From Fidelibacterota bacterium 408169 (GTDB taxonomy: Bacteria > Fidelibacterota > Marinisomatia > Marinisomatales > TCS55): a stretch of 64,000 nucleotides of DNA. The DNA is taken from positions 16,060-80,059 of the forward strand of contig NNSG01000011.1 in NCBI GenBank assembly GCA_002256485.1. The letters are read 5' to 3'. Made by a program: the position numbers and the translations under genes. Below the pieces are notes generated by a model. The model was given only the letters and a program-made list of their open reading frames with translations, ran no database searches and was not told where the DNA came from. Each line of letters starts with the position of its first letter. Positions within the stretch are counted from its first letter, which is position 1. This document shows positions 26,336 to 36,334 of the stretch, piece by piece.

Positions 26336-27518
26336 AATATTTTGGATCTGTTTGCTGGGTATAGTCACTGCGGCAGATTTGGAATGGAAAGGGGAATTTC
26401 GATACCGGGTAGAATCAGATAAAGGAATGTCTAATTCAGATTCACTATTTAATAGCGGTAGAAACACCTTTCATTATACGCGATCCAGAATCAGCTTAAG
26501 GATGGTTCAGGGACCCATTACAGGGTTTGCTCAAATTCAGGACTCACGATTGTTAGGTGGTGAAGAAAATTTATCTGGTTCTTCAAAACCTTCTGGAACA
26601 AAAATAGAATTTCATCAGGTGTATTTTGAGATCCACAATCTGCTGAAAAGAAATTGGTCCATGCGTTTCGGTCGTTTTGAATTACCTTTAGGGGGTGAAA
26701 GATTATTCAGTAAAACAAACTGGAATAATTTTGGGAGATCATTCGAAGGAATGCATTCGTTTGGTAGTAACCGTATTGGAAGGTTAGATCTTTTTAGCCT
26801 GTTTATTGTAGAAAGGTCCAATGAATACCCTTCTGATGAATATGATGAAGTTATCAATGGTTTGTATTTTACCAAGAAAAGAGATTTTGGTTTGTTTAAA
26901 CTTTTAGATCTTTATATGATCAATGAACAAACACAATCCATTGACCTTAATAGAGATCCATATCGGAATACTGCTGGATCAAGAATGTTCATCAAATTTC
27001 TATTTTTAGATATTGTATCAGAATTTGCATATCAATTTGGAAAATGGGAAAATGGTTCTTTGTTTATGGATATTAAAAGTGAAATGTTTGTATTTAATGC
27101 AAGAATTGATTTGTCAATGATACCAATTGTAGAAATGATCAGTTTTGGGAAAGAGAATTTTACAGGGTTTGATTCAACCCTTTCCAATATTTCAGGATTT
27201 GCTAATCCATATGGTGCCGGCCATAAATACCACGGCTATTATGATAACCACACGAGGTTTAATGACAATTTTCAAAAAGGGCTTGATGAGTGGAATGTGA
27301 AAACAGTCTTTTCACTTCCGGGAGATTTTAAGCTTAATGTCCATTATCATGATTTTAAAGATGGTGTGCATTCTGATCCACTGGGGACAGAATTGGATCT
27401 GATTTTTTCCAAGAAACTGGGTTTTGGAGGTGTGTTGCAACAAGGCTTCGCCCGTTATTGGGAAGAGGGCGGTGACCAACTGGATTACAGTTGGCTCATG
27501 CTATCATTTACTCTGTAA
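26325..27518 (+). CDS. Outer-membrane porin, alginate-export-like
   Basis: 397 residues if started at the GTG at 26325 (VKNKIFWICLLGIVTAA signal peptide, GGACAGG upstream). The ATG at 26277 lies deep within the phosphatase gene and gives an implausible leader. The mature part is a ~370-residue barrel: LEWKGEFRYRVES, then the TRSRISLRMVQG and FAQIQDSRLLGGE strands, GRFELPLGGERLF, and a terminal SWLMLSFTL. This arrangement matches the alginate-export (AlgE-like) barrel family. Coupled translation with the class B phosphatase suggests a channel for phosphorylated compounds or their products. It overlaps the convergent GroES-like gene by 11 bases. Confidence 0.7.
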   Translation: MKNKIFWICLLGIVTAADLEWKGEFRYRVESDKGMSNSDSLFNSGRNTFHYTRSRISLRMVQGPITGFAQIQDSRLLGGEENLSGSSKPSGTKIEFHQVYFEIHNLLKRNWSMRFGRFELPLGGERLFSKTNWNNFGRSFEGMHSFGSNRIGRLDLFSLFIVERSNEYPSDEYDEVINGLYFTKKRDFGLFKLLDLYMINEQTQSIDLNRDPYRNTAGSRMFIKFLFLDIVSEFAYQFGKWENGSLFMDIKSEMFVFNARIDLSMIPIVEMISFGKENFTGFDSTLSNISGFANPYGAGHKYHGYYDNHTRFNDNFQKGLDEWNVKTVFSLPGDFKLNVHYHDFKDGVHSDPLGTELDLIFSKKLGFGGVLQQGFARYWEEGGDQLDYSWLMLSFTL

Positions 27519-27888
27519 GACTATTCAGGTCGTCGCGAATTAAAACAAGAATAGCAGACTGAGGAACAATCAAATAATTATCCTTTTCTACTTTGATTTC
27601 AATGGCAGCTTTATTTAGGAATAATGCATAATCACCTAATTCTGCTTGGGTGGGAATATATTTGATACCACCATGTGTTTCCGTTTTCCAAGGTTCATCA
27701 CCCACGTCATCAGGATTCCCTACGGGGATTCCAGGGCCGACTTCCACAATGATTCCACCGCGGATTTCCTGCTTTTCCAACACGCTTGGAGGAAGGTAAA
27801 GCCCGGCAGCAGATTTACTTTCCCCTTTATCCGGTTGAATCAAAACTCTGTCACCTACAACAATTATTTGTTTTTTCTTATGTCGCAT
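27508..27888 (-). CDS. GroES-like co-chaperonin
   Basis: 126 residues, longer than the usual ~95 of GroES. VVGDRVLIQPDKGESKSAAGLYLPPSVLEKQE corresponds to the N-terminal strand and mobile loop, GIIVEVGPGIPVG to the roof, and the tail KDNYLIVPQSAILVLIRDDL to the last strands. An insertion of ~25 residues (DVGDEPWKTETHGGIKYI) interrupts the middle. No groEL is adjacent, so this may be an additional co-chaperonin paralogue rather than the main one. It converges on the porin gene with an 11-base overlap. Confidence 0.82.
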   Translation of the reverse strand: MRHKKKQIIVVGDRVLIQPDKGESKSAAGLYLPPSVLEKQEIRGGIIVEVGPGIPVGNPDDVGDEPWKTETHGGIKYIPTQAELGDYALFLNKAAIEIKVEKDNYLIVPQSAILVLIRDDLNSLTE

Positions 27889-27914
27889 AGTGTAATATTA
27901 CGAAATTAGCCAAA

Positions 27915-28343
27915 ATGTTATCAGTTAAATATATCGAAACAGAAGATGAATACATCACTGCCGTAACCATCCGTAAAGCGGTTTTCATTGTAGAGCAACA
28001 TGTTCCTCTGGAAGAAGAGATTGATGAATATGAAAAAATAGCGACACATATTCTTGCATTGGAAAATAGTAAAGCAGTGGGAACAGCCAGATGGAGATAT
28101 ACTGATGATGGAGTAAAATTAGAACGATTTGCAGTTTTGGAACCTTATAGAAATCATGGCGTAGGCAGGGCACTAGTAGAATTTGCTGTAGACGAATTGA
28201 GGGAAGAAAACATGCTGTATTTGAACGCACAGGAATATGTAATTCCATTTTACCGAAAGTTTAATTTTGAGGAAATTGGCGATATATTTTACGAAGCTGA
28301 AATACCTCACAAGAAAATGGTTTACAATAAAGAAAAAGTATAA
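27915..28343 (+). CDS. GNAT-family N-acetyltransferase
   Basis: 142 residues. The acetyl-CoA-binding block LERFAVLEPYRNHGVGRALVEFAVDEL contains the R-x2-G-x-G/A motif, and the C-terminal FYRKFNFEEIGDIFYEAEIPHKKM is typical of the ElaA/YjcF-like GNAT subgroup with the VFIVEQHVPLEEEID opening. The acceptor is unknown. Transcribed alone, divergent from the GroES-like gene with a 26-base gap. Confidence 0.85.
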   Translation: MLSVKYIETEDEYITAVTIRKAVFIVEQHVPLEEEIDEYEKIATHILALENSKAVGTARWRYTDDGVKLERFAVLEPYRNHGVGRALVEFAVDELREENMLYLNAQEYVIPFYRKFNFEEIGDIFYEAEIPHKKMVYNKEKV

Positions 28344-28407
28344 CTTTTACCTGTTTTTGTAAAGAAGTGTAAATTCTCAACAACCAAATCGCCTAACAAA
28401 CAAATTT

Positions 28408-30237
28408 ATGCAAGAATCCCTCTATAAACGTATGTTCAAATTGGTCATTCAGCATTGGCCCTATTTACTCCTTTCAACAGTGGCGGCCTTGGTATATGTT
28501 TCATTAAACAGTGCCTCGATTTGGTTAACGGCCTCATTGATCAATAACATATTGATGGACTTCAAACAATTAATGGCTGACCATACACAGTTGGCAGAGC
28601 AGAGTACACTTACTCTGAATGAAAAATTGAAATTTTGGACGAATGGGTTAATTCTTCGAGAAACGCCAAAGGAAACATTAAAAGTATTGTGTCTGACCAT
28701 TTTGGTTGTATTCCTTACAAAAAATGTTTTTCTTTACTTGAAAAATATTTCCATGACGGTAATTCAGTATTATTTAATTACAGAAATGCGCAATCGTCTT
28801 TACAAACATTTTAACTCATTATCCCTGTCGTATTTTAATCAGAATAAATCAGGCGAATTAACATCAATTGTGATAAATGATGTTGCCAATTTGCGTCGTG
28901 CCTTAGGAACCAGTTTTCATCAACTCCTCGTTGAACCGATTAATTTATTGGCATTTATTTTACTTTTATTTATCATAAGCTGGAAATTGGCTTTACTGTC
29001 TCTAATAATACTTCCTGTTGCTGGATTTACGATTATAACAATAGGGAGAAGTATTCGCCGGAAGTCCAAACGTACAGCTGCCATGATTGCCGGTATCACC
29101 AATATTATAACGGAAACATTGTCTTCTATTCGTGTAGTTAAAGCATTTGCTATGGAAGAATATGAAGTTCAACGATTTTTCAAGGAGACACGCCAATATT
29201 TTAAATTAATTCTCCGCCGCGCAAAACTCCGTTTATTGGCATCACCCATCACAGAAACACTTGGTGTTATGATTGGAATTTTATTACTGTGGGTAGGCGG
29301 AATAGAAGTCTTGAGTGACAAGGGATTAACACCTGAAGATTTCTTACGTTTTATTCTTTTACTTTTTGCCATGATGGATCCGTTAAGAAAATTGAGTAAA
29401 GTAAATGTCGAGTTGCAGGCAGGAGCTGCGTCTGCAGAACGAATTTTTTCAATTTTAGACACACCTCCAAACATAATAAATAAACAAAATGCTATTAAAA
29501 TTGATACTTTTGATGAAATGATACAGTTTCATAATGTGAATTTTAAATATGAATCTAATGATATTGTTTTGCATGATATATCCTTTGAAATTAAAAAAGG
29601 ATCAATAGTCGCGTTGGTCGGAACCAGTGGTGCAGGGAAATCTACTTTGGCGGATTTAATCCCCCGTTTTTATGATGTAAATAATGGTTCTATTTCAATT
29701 GATGAACAAAACATTCAAAATATTACTTTAAAATCTCTGCGGAGTATGATGGGAATCGTAACACAAGAGACGATTTTATTTAATGATTCAATCAGGGCAA
29801 ACATTGCTTATGGCCAGCAAATCATAAATGATGAGCTAGTTTTAGCAGCAGCCAAGGCTGCCAACGCATTGGAGTTCATTAATGATCTTCCTAAAGGATT
29901 CGAAACAGTGATTGGCGAGAAGGGTGTTAAACTTTCCGGCGGGCAGCGACAGCGCCTGGCCATCGCTCGTGCCATCATGAAAAACCCGCCGATTCTTATA
30001 CTTGATGAAGCAACATCCGCTTTGGATACAGAATCTGAAAGATTGGTACAACAAGCACTTGAAACACTCATGGCTGACAGAACAGTACTTGTTATTGCCC
30101 ACCGATTGTCAACAGTGACCAATGCTGATAAAATTATTGTATTGGAAAAAGGCAGGATTAAAGAAATGGGAACTCATGATGAACTCATGGAAAAAGCAGG
30201 ACTTTACAGCAATTTATACAATATTCAGTTCAAGTAA
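28408..30237 (+). CDS. MsbA-like ABC exporter (half-transporter)
   Basis: 609 residues. Residues ~15-330 are an ABC transporter membrane domain with about six helices and an unusually long first periplasmic loop. Residues ~370-609 are the ATPase: Walker A GTSGAGKST, Q-loop IVTQETIL, signature LSGGQRQRLAIARA, Walker B ILILDEATSALD and switch His in VIAHRLST. Family members flip lipid A, lipid-linked glycans or drugs as homodimers. It is 26 bases upstream of the LicD gene and in the same direction, so it may export the product of the phosphonate cluster. Role by context only. Confidence 0.85.
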   Translation: MQESLYKRMFKLVIQHWPYLLLSTVAALVYVSLNSASIWLTASLINNILMDFKQLMADHTQLAEQSTLTLNEKLKFWTNGLILRETPKETLKVLCLTILVVFLTKNVFLYLKNISMTVIQYYLITEMRNRLYKHFNSLSLSYFNQNKSGELTSIVINDVANLRRALGTSFHQLLVEPINLLAFILLLFIISWKLALLSLIILPVAGFTIITIGRSIRRKSKRTAAMIAGITNIITETLSSIRVVKAFAMEEYEVQRFFKETRQYFKLILRRAKLRLLASPITETLGVMIGILLLWVGGIEVLSDKGLTPEDFLRFILLLFAMMDPLRKLSKVNVELQAGAASAERIFSILDTPPNIINKQNAIKIDTFDEMIQFHNVNFKYESNDIVLHDISFEIKKGSIVALVGTSGAGKSTLADLIPRFYDVNNGSISIDEQNIQNITLKSLRSMMGIVTQETILFNDSIRANIAYGQQIINDELVLAAAKAANALEFINDLPKGFETVIGEKGVKLSGGQRQRLAIARAIMKNPPILILDEATSALDTESERLVQQALETLMADRTVLVIAHRLSTVTNADKIIVLEKGRIKEMGTHDELMEKAGLYSNLYNIQFK

Positions 30238-30263
30238 TTTTAGGGTTTAATTGTAGTTTATAA

Positions 30264-31457
30264 ATGGATATATCCCGCCAATTAAAAACAAACCTTTTTG
30301 AATCTATAGTAACATTATTGAAAAATAATGACATTCCTTTCTGGTTGGATACCAAAACATTATTGGCTGTTATGGGAGAAAAATTGAATTTTACTTTTCC
30401 TCAAGACAGAAATGTACGATTAAGCATTCCGGGTGAACATTTTTCAAAATTATTAATTTTAGAAAAAGAATTAGGATTAATTTATCGTTTTCAATTAATC
30501 CCTGATCGATCCGGGCGCGATTGGATAAAAAATGAATTTTGCCGCCTTGCTGTTTTAAGCCGCTGGAAACATAAACAAAAAGCGTTTAAAATTTTTATAA
30601 CTCCTAAATATAAAGTGGATAATCAATACAGATGGGTTGATAAACGCAGTTGCAAAGAAATTGAAAGCAAGTTCTACGACAAATTGGATGAAATTAAGTT
30701 GGGCAATCTTTCTTTTCCAGTTCCTCAAAATACTGAAAAATATTTAAGTATACGATTTGGAGGCGATTGGAAAAATCCAAATTTGAATTGGATCGCAAGT
30801 ATTGATGATAGTACGATTGTAAACAATTCTACGTTAAACAATATACCTTTTAAAAAGGTGATTAATGCATCACCCTTAGAAAAAATCCAACTTCAGAAAG
30901 GAAACTATCATCGGCGTATGAAAAGTATGCTGTTGAAAACAATTGATATTTTGAATGAGAAAGGTCTCAAATATTGGTTAGAAGCCGGTACACTTTTGGG
31001 AATCATACGCGATGGAGATTTAATTTCTTGGGACTATGATGCAGATTTGGGAATACCTGCAGATTCTGCCGATGAAATCATGAAACTGCGTTTGGAATTT
31101 TTACCCAAATATTTGATTAAAAGAAGGAGAATCGATTCTCTTTGGATTCCGGGGGACATGCGTGTCATAAAAGTGAAAACACCTTGGGAAAAATTAAGAC
31201 AGATCAATTTTCATATTGATTTATTTTGTGTATATCCAGTGAAGGATAAATATCGTTGGGTAGATAGCAATGCATTAAAACATGTGGATAGAAAATTTTA
31301 CGATTCATTAAGTACAATCGAATGGGAAGGTCGTACAATTAATATACCTAATCATGCAGAAGAATATCTTTCACTGCGTTATGGAAATTGGCAAGTTCCG
31401 GAGCGAAATTATAACGCTGGATTGCACGATGGTTCTATTGCAGAAAAAGGATTTTAA
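30264..31457 (+). CDS. Tandem LicD/fukutin-like nucleotidyltransferase-fold protein
   Basis: 397 residues built of two homologous halves. The C-terminal half (~residues 210-397) has [20 protein letters not shown] and [11 protein letters not shown], the DxD-bearing active site of LicD-family phosphocholine (or similar) transferases, then [23 protein letters not shown], and [14 protein letters not shown]. The N-terminal half repeats this plan ([47 protein letters not shown]) but lacks the DxD motif, so it is probably non-catalytic. LicD enzymes transfer phosphorylated head groups from CDP donors onto glycans. Placed before the CDP-activating PEP-mutase fusion, it is a likely transferase of the activated phosphonate. 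Confidence 0.82.
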   Translation: MDISRQLKTNLFESIVTLLKNNDIPFWLDTKTLLAVMGEKLNFTFPQDRNVRLSIPGEHFSKLLILEKELGLIYRFQLIPDRSGRDWIKNEFCRLAVLSRWKHKQKAFKIFITPKYKVDNQYRWVDKRSCKEIESKFYDKLDEIKLGNLSFPVPQNTEKYLSIRFGGDWKNPNLNWIASIDDSTIVNNSTLNNIPFKKVINASPLEKIQLQKGNYHRRMKSMLLKTIDILNEKGLKYWLEAGTLLGIIRDGDLISWDYDADLGIPADSADEIMKLRLEFLPKYLIKRRRIDSLWIPGDMRVIKVKTPWEKLRQINFHIDLFCVYPVKDKYRWVDSNALKHVDRKFYDSLSTIEWEGRTINIPNHAEEYLSLRYGNWQVPERNYNAGLHDGSIAEKGF

Positions 31458-31480
31458 TCATAAAATATACAGAATTAATT

Positions 31481-32800
31481 ATGGCAAATAATAAAAACAT
31501 GAAAAAAGTATATATAGGAATGTCAGCTGATCTGATTCACCAAGGGCATTTGAACATAATCGCTGAAGGATGCAAACGGGGTAAAGTAATCATTGGATTG
31601 CTGACGGATGAAGCGATAGCTAGTTATAAGCGATTACCATTAATTGCGTTCGATGAACGTAAATTGATTGTTGAAAACCTAAAAGGCGTAGAGAAAGTTG
31701 TACCCCAATCGACCTTGGACTATGTTCCAAATTTAAAAATAATTAAACCGGATTATGTTGTTCACGGCGATGATTGGAAAACAGGTGTCCAGAGAGAGGT
31801 TCGTCAGCGAGTGATTGACGCATTATCTGAATGGGGCGGCGAACTGGTTGAACCTGAATATACAAAAGGTGTTTCTTCCACCGACTTAATTACCGCTGTA
31901 AAAGCGCAGGGAATTACACCCGGGAAACGCATGAAAACACTACGTCGCCTGATTAACGTAAAACCGGTGGTACGAATTTTAGAAGCACATAATGGGTTAA
32001 CAGGATTGATCGCTGAGAAAACCAGCATTGAACAAAATGGACAAAAAGTTGAATTTGATGGTATTTGGGAAAGTAGTCTTACCGATTCAACAGCTAAAGG
32101 AAAACCGGATACGGAATTGGTTGATTTTTCTTCCCGATTTTCCACAATTGAAGAAATTTTAGAAGTCACAACAAAACCCATTATTGTTGATGGTGATACA
32201 GGCGGTCGGATAGATCATTTCAAATTCAGGGTAAAAACGTTGGAAAGATTAGGTGTCTCAGCTATCATTATAGAAGATAAAATTGGCGATAAACGAAATT
32301 CACTCTTTGGAACGACCGTCCCCCAACAGCAAGATTCAATCGATCATTTTTCTCAAAAGATCCATGAAGGAAAACAATCTCAAGTTACTTCAGACTTCAT
32401 GATCATCGCTCGGGTAGAAAGCCTGATTTTGAAAAAGGGAATGGCTGATGCACTAAAAAGAACAGAAGCATATATTGATGCTGGAGCTGATGGAATTATG
32501 ATTCACAGCAAGGAAAAAGACGGTAAAGAAATCATCGAGTTCTGTGAAAAATTCAAAGAATTCGAACAAAGAGTTCCTCTTGTTGTGGTGCCTTCAACCT
32601 ATGCCCACATGTCTGAATCAGAATTACAGGATTTGGGTGTTAATGTCATTATATATGCAAACCATTTACTGCGATCAGCATACCCTTCTATGATCAATAC
32701 AGCCCGATCTATTCTGGAAAATAGCAGGGCAAAAGAAGCGTCAGATGAATTCTGCATGTCCATTAAGGATATTATTACACTTATCCCCGAGGTCAATTGA
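31481..32800 (+). CDS. Cytidylyltransferase-phosphoenolpyruvate mutase fusion (CTP activation and phosphonate synthesis)
   Basis: 439 residues. Residues ~8-140 are a nucleotidyltransferase of the CTP:phosphocholine/PntC type: [13 protein letters not shown] with the HxGH motif, [10 protein letters not shown] and GVSSTDLI. Residues ~150-439 are PEP mutase of the isocitrate-lyase superfamily: [19 protein letters not shown] (the EDK-x-x-x-K-x-NS block that separates mutases from lyases) and [11 protein letters not shown]. It would convert PEP to phosphonopyruvate (C-P bond formation) and, by its other domain, make a CDP-activated phosphonate. The stop overlaps the decarboxylase start by four bases. 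Such fusions are known for phosphonate tailoring pathways. Confidence 0.92.
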   Translation: MANNKNMKKVYIGMSADLIHQGHLNIIAEGCKRGKVIIGLLTDEAIASYKRLPLIAFDERKLIVENLKGVEKVVPQSTLDYVPNLKIIKPDYVVHGDDWKTGVQREVRQRVIDALSEWGGELVEPEYTKGVSSTDLITAVKAQGITPGKRMKTLRRLINVKPVVRILEAHNGLTGLIAEKTSIEQNGQKVEFDGIWESSLTDSTAKGKPDTELVDFSSRFSTIEEILEVTTKPIIVDGDTGGRIDHFKFRVKTLERLGVSAIIIEDKIGDKRNSLFGTTVPQQQDSIDHFSQKIHEGKQSQVTSDFMIIARVESLILKKGMADALKRTEAYIDAGADGIMIHSKEKDGKEIIEFCEKFKEFEQRVPLVVVPSTYAHMSESELQDLGVNVIIYANHLLRSAYPSMINTARSILENSRAKEASDEFCMSIKDIITLIPEVN

Positions 32801-33933
32801 TGGCCATAAAACCGACTGATTTCTACGATCAGTTAGCGAGTCACGGTGTAGAATTTTTCGCGGGAGTGCCGGATTCTCTTCTGAAAGAATTTTGTTTGTG
32901 CATCGATGATCGAATTTCTAAAGAAAAACATATTATTGCTGCCAATGAAGGCAATGCTGTTGCATTAGCCAGTGGTCATTATTTAGCTCAAAATTCATTA
33001 CCGTTAGTTTATATGCAGAATTCAGGATTAGGGAATGCTGTAAATCCACTTTTATCATTATGCGATCCAGATGTGTATTCAATTCCGTTATTGGTAATGA
33101 TCGGTTGGAGAGGTGAACCGGGAGGAGTAAAGGATGAACCTCAGCATGTAACACAGGGTAGAGTGCAGATAGAACTGTTAGAGGCCTTGGGTCTTCCTTA
33201 TGAAATTATATCAAAAGATGATAATCAGTTTGCAGAGAAAATTTCAAATGTAGTTGAAATTGCCAAAAACGAAAAAAGACCGGTTGCACTTTTGATCAAA
33301 AAAGGTACATTTGAAAAATACAATACTGAAACCCAAGAGTCTGATGGTCAGCGAATGAAACGGGAAGAAGCATTAGAAATCATCTTGGAAAATCTTCATG
33401 AAAATGCCGTAATTGTTTCAACGACAGGAAAAACATCCAGAGAAATTTTTGAGATTCGTGAACAAAAAGGACAAACTCACGAGCAGGACTTCCTAACTGT
33501 AGGATCCATGGGCCATTGTTCTTCAATTGCTCTGGGTATTGCTTTGTCTAAACCTCATAGAGAAGTGGTGTGCATTGATGGAGATGGGGCTATGTTAATG
33601 CATCTTGGGAGTCTCACTTCCATTGCAAGTATGCAACCGAAAAATTTTCGTCATATATTAATGAATAACGAGGTACATGAATCTGTAGGTGGACAAGAAA
33701 CAGCTGCAAAGAAATTAGATTTGTCAGCAATAGTTGAAGCTGTGGGATCAAGCAAAGTGTTTAAAGCGGAAACACCAAATGATTTAAAAACAAACATTAC
33801 AGATTTTATAACGTGTTCCGGTCCATCGTTTTTAGAAGTAAAAATAAAACCGGGCTCAAGAGAAGATTTAGGCAGGCCTACAATCAAACCTGTTGACAAT
33901 AAAGAAAATTTCATGAAATTTCTGAATAAATAA
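32797..33933 (+). CDS. Phosphonopyruvate decarboxylase
   Basis: 378 residues. A thiamine-diphosphate enzyme carrying both the N-terminal PYR-type domain ([30 protein letters not shown] with catalytic Glu, [16 protein letters not shown]) and the C-terminal PP-type domain ([15 protein letters not shown] and [10 protein letters not shown], with [12 protein letters not shown] providing the end of the GDG-x~25-NN cofactor motif). These blocks match phosphonopyruvate decarboxylase, which makes phosphonoacetaldehyde and drives the thermodynamically uphill PEP mutase step. Translation is coupled to the PEP mutase fusion (ATGA overlap). Confidence 0.92.
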   Translation: MMAIKPTDFYDQLASHGVEFFAGVPDSLLKEFCLCIDDRISKEKHIIAANEGNAVALASGHYLAQNSLPLVYMQNSGLGNAVNPLLSLCDPDVYSIPLLVMIGWRGEPGGVKDEPQHVTQGRVQIELLEALGLPYEIISKDDNQFAEKISNVVEIAKNEKRPVALLIKKGTFEKYNTETQESDGQRMKREEALEIILENLHENAVIVSTTGKTSREIFEIREQKGQTHEQDFLTVGSMGHCSSIALGIALSKPHREVVCIDGDGAMLMHLGSLTSIASMQPKNFRHILMNNEVHESVGGQETAAKKLDLSAIVEAVGSSKVFKAETPNDLKTNITDFITCSGPSFLEVKIKPGSREDLGRPTIKPVDNKENFMKFLNK

Positions 33934-33947
33934 TTTTAATATCTGAT

Positions 33948-35054
33948 TTGTCTAATTATTATAATCCTGTAAGAATCGTTAAAACTGAAAATTGGCATCG
34001 CGAATTAAACTTCAGAATTGGAGATTTAAGAATTTCTGCTCCAATTATAATTACAACCCCAGGAAATAGAAAACGGTTACATCTCAATTCAAAATTCGAC
34101 TCTGATTCCATTTTTAGCGATGTTAGCAGTAATCCAAATTTTAAGGATTGTGCGAATGCTATAAAGTTTTGCCAGGAAAATATGTTTGACGGTGTTGTTG
34201 CTATAGGAGGTGGTTCTGCCATGGATCTGGCAAAAGTAGTCATGGCACACCTTTGCTTGGAAAAATCTGATATTAATGAACTAATAGAGTATGATGGAGA
34301 GTTTTCTCAATCGATACCATCCATTTTTCTACCCACGACTCACGGTACTGCAAGTGAAGTAACCATGTGGGGAACCGTGTGGAATTTGGAGGAAAAAAAG
34401 AAGTATTCAATTTCTCACCAGAACCTCTATCCAACCGTAGCTATTTTGGATGGAAATTTGACATTATCCCTGCCCATGGATATTTCAATCGCAACTTTGA
34501 TGGATGCATTAAGCCATAGTTTTGAATCTATTTGGAATAAGAAAGCGAACCCCACTTCAACAAATTTAGCTATTTCAGCTATTTGCTCAATTCTAGAAAA
34601 TGGTATCGCAATAAAGGACAAACCCAATGATTTAGACATTCGTAATAATTTATTAAAAGCGTCTACTGTTGCAGGTTTGGCATTTTCAAATACAACGACG
34701 GCTGCAGCTCATTCTATAAGTTATCCATTGACTATCCATTATGGGATTCCCCATGGTATTGCGTCTTCTATTAGTTTATTACCCTTATTGGAAATAAATG
34801 GAAAATTGATCGAAGGACCAGTAGATAGAATTTGTAAAAATAATGAATTGACTTATGTAGAATTAAAACAAAGGATAAAAGAAATTCCTCAAGGTATCAT
34901 TCCATATACGTTGGATAAATGGAAAATCCCCAAAGATCAACTTCCAAAATTAGCAGAAGAATCATTTACGAAAGGTCGGATGGATAATAATATAGTGGAT
35001 TTATCAACGGATGATGTATTGGGGATATTAGAAGAACTATATAGTGAAAAATGA
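33948..35054 (+). CDS. Iron-containing alcohol dehydrogenase, probable phosphonoacetaldehyde reductase
   Basis: 368 residues from a TTG at 33948, 15 bases after the decarboxylase. The group III Fe-ADH landmarks are GGGSAMDLAKV near residue 86 (nucleotide binding), FLPTTHGTASEVT near 125, and metal-ligand histidines in DALSHSFES, AAAHSISYPL and YGIPHG. In this neighbourhood the likely reaction is reduction of phosphonoacetaldehyde to 2-hydroxyethylphosphonate, as by PhpC-type enzymes. No aminotransferase that would form 2-aminoethylphosphonate is present in the window, which favours the hydroxy product. Confidence 0.85.
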   Translation: MSNYYNPVRIVKTENWHRELNFRIGDLRISAPIIITTPGNRKRLHLNSKFDSDSIFSDVSSNPNFKDCANAIKFCQENMFDGVVAIGGGSAMDLAKVVMAHLCLEKSDINELIEYDGEFSQSIPSIFLPTTHGTASEVTMWGTVWNLEEKKKYSISHQNLYPTVAILDGNLTLSLPMDISIATLMDALSHSFESIWNKKANPTSTNLAISAICSILENGIAIKDKPNDLDIRNNLLKASTVAGLAFSNTTTAAAHSISYPLTIHYGIPHGIASSISLLPLLEINGKLIEGPVDRICKNNELTYVELKQRIKEIPQGIIPYTLDKWKIPKDQLPKLAEESFTKGRMDNNIVDLSTDDVLGILEELYSEK

Positions 35055-35278
35055 ACAACACACTTTAAAACAGATTACTTTTGTTCTTGTATTCTATCTG
35101 TCATAGGTACCACAGTAATAATGGATAGAGAAATAATACTGCTATTTAAACATGCAAAACAGCCCGCCCCGATGCGTCGGAGTAATTATGTAATAGGACA
35201 GTTTTACGTTTTATGCTCTATATTTCTCCAAAATATTCTTTTTTATCAATTTTACACTATTTCGAAGTTGGTAAGTCA

Positions 35279-36334
35279 ATGAGGTTAAAGTATTTATTTT
35301 TTGTAACAAAACCATATTCGTTTTCAATTCTTAAACCGATTCAAGATTCAATTACTGAATTAAATAGTGGTACTGTAAAGTGGTTTTCAGCCAGTTCAGC
35401 TTCCAATTTTTCATGTCCAGGAGATCAATTAAAATCAAATGTGGAGGTTCAAGGTTATAATCCGGACGTAGTCCTTGTCCCTGGCAATGTTGTTCCTCAT
35501 TTTTGGTCTGGATTAAAAGTACAGATTTTTCATGGGTTAGATGAGGAAGTAAAAGGCTTTTATAATATTACAGGATTTTTTGATCTTTACTGTACATCCG
35601 GACCAACTATGACAGAAAAATTTTCAGAAATTGCTAAACGGAAAAAACATTTTTTAGTAAAAGAAACAGGGTGGTCGAAACTTGATCCTGTTTATAATAA
35701 TACATGGTCATTTAAAGATCAGAAAAATCAATTAATTCATCAACATGGTTTAAATCCTAAATTACCCATTTTACTTTATGCACCTACTTTTCCGACAAAA
35801 TATACGTCAGCTCCGGATTTATATGACACCATCAAAAACTTGAATAATAATAAGTATAATTGGATTATTAAATTCCACCCTTTGATGGATAAAATTGTTC
35901 AAGAGAAATACAAACAATTGGAGAATGAAAATTTTCGAGTTGTAAACGAGTTAAATATTTTACCCATTATGGCAGGATCAGATTTAATGATTACGGATAC
36001 ATCTTCTGTAGCCTATGAATTTTTAACGTTTGATCGACCTTTAATTACGTATCAAGCACTTGCACGAAAAGATAAGGGAATAAATATCAAAAACACTGCA
36101 GATCTTCAACCTGCTATTGAACGTAGTCTGAATAATCCTGATGAATTTTCATCTTATAGAGATAAATGTCTTAAGGATTTACATCCATATTCGGATGGAA
36201 ATTCATCTAAACGTTTGCTGTCTACAATTGCAGAAATTCTCATTGGTGGAATACAGAATTATTTAAATCAAAAACCTCTTAATTTTATCCGTAAATATCA
36301 GATTCGAAAATTAATTGAAAGGAGCCAAGCTTAA
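35279..36334 (+). CDS. CDP-glycerol glycerophosphotransferase-like protein, copy 1
   Basis: 351 residues from the ATG at 35279 (MRLKYLFFVTKPYSFSILKP). A longer frame starts at 35213, but the added residues look unrelated. The fold is GT-B-like: IFHGLDEEVKGFYN, KETGWSKLDP, ILLYAPTFPTKYTSA, WIIKFHPLMD and MAGSDLMITDTSSVAYEFL. The last two are the His-Pro and Ser-Ser-containing blocks of TagF/TarF-type enzymes that transfer glycerol phosphate (or ribitol phosphate) from CDP donors. It sits in the phosphonate cluster after a 224-base gap and overlaps the next, paralogous gene by one base. Confidence 0.8.
   Translation: MRLKYLFFVTKPYSFSILKPIQDSITELNSGTVKWFSASSASNFSCPGDQLKSNVEVQGYNPDVVLVPGNVVPHFWSGLKVQIFHGLDEEVKGFYNITGFFDLYCTSGPTMTEKFSEIAKRKKHFLVKETGWSKLDPVYNNTWSFKDQKNQLIHQHGLNPKLPILLYAPTFPTKYTSAPDLYDTIKNLNNNKYNWIIKFHPLMDKIVQEKYKQLENENFRVVNELNILPIMAGSDLMITDTSSVAYEFLTFDRPLITYQALARKDKGINIKNTADLQPAIERSLNNPDEFSSYRDKCLKDLHPYSDGNSSKRLLSTIAEILIGGIQNYLNQKPLNFIRKYQIRKLIERSQA

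Noticed and set aside
29808..30122. Minus-strand 104-codon open frame across the ABC ATPase domain
   Set aside because: Composition mirrors the conserved ATPase codons; no ribosome site and no family resemblance.
35055..35278. Weak hairpin CCGA-TGCG-TCGG at 35169-35180 as a terminator or relative of the tRNA-associated hairpin
   Set aside because: The stem is only four perfect pairs, with no T-tract, and the similarity to the TCCCGAC element is slight.
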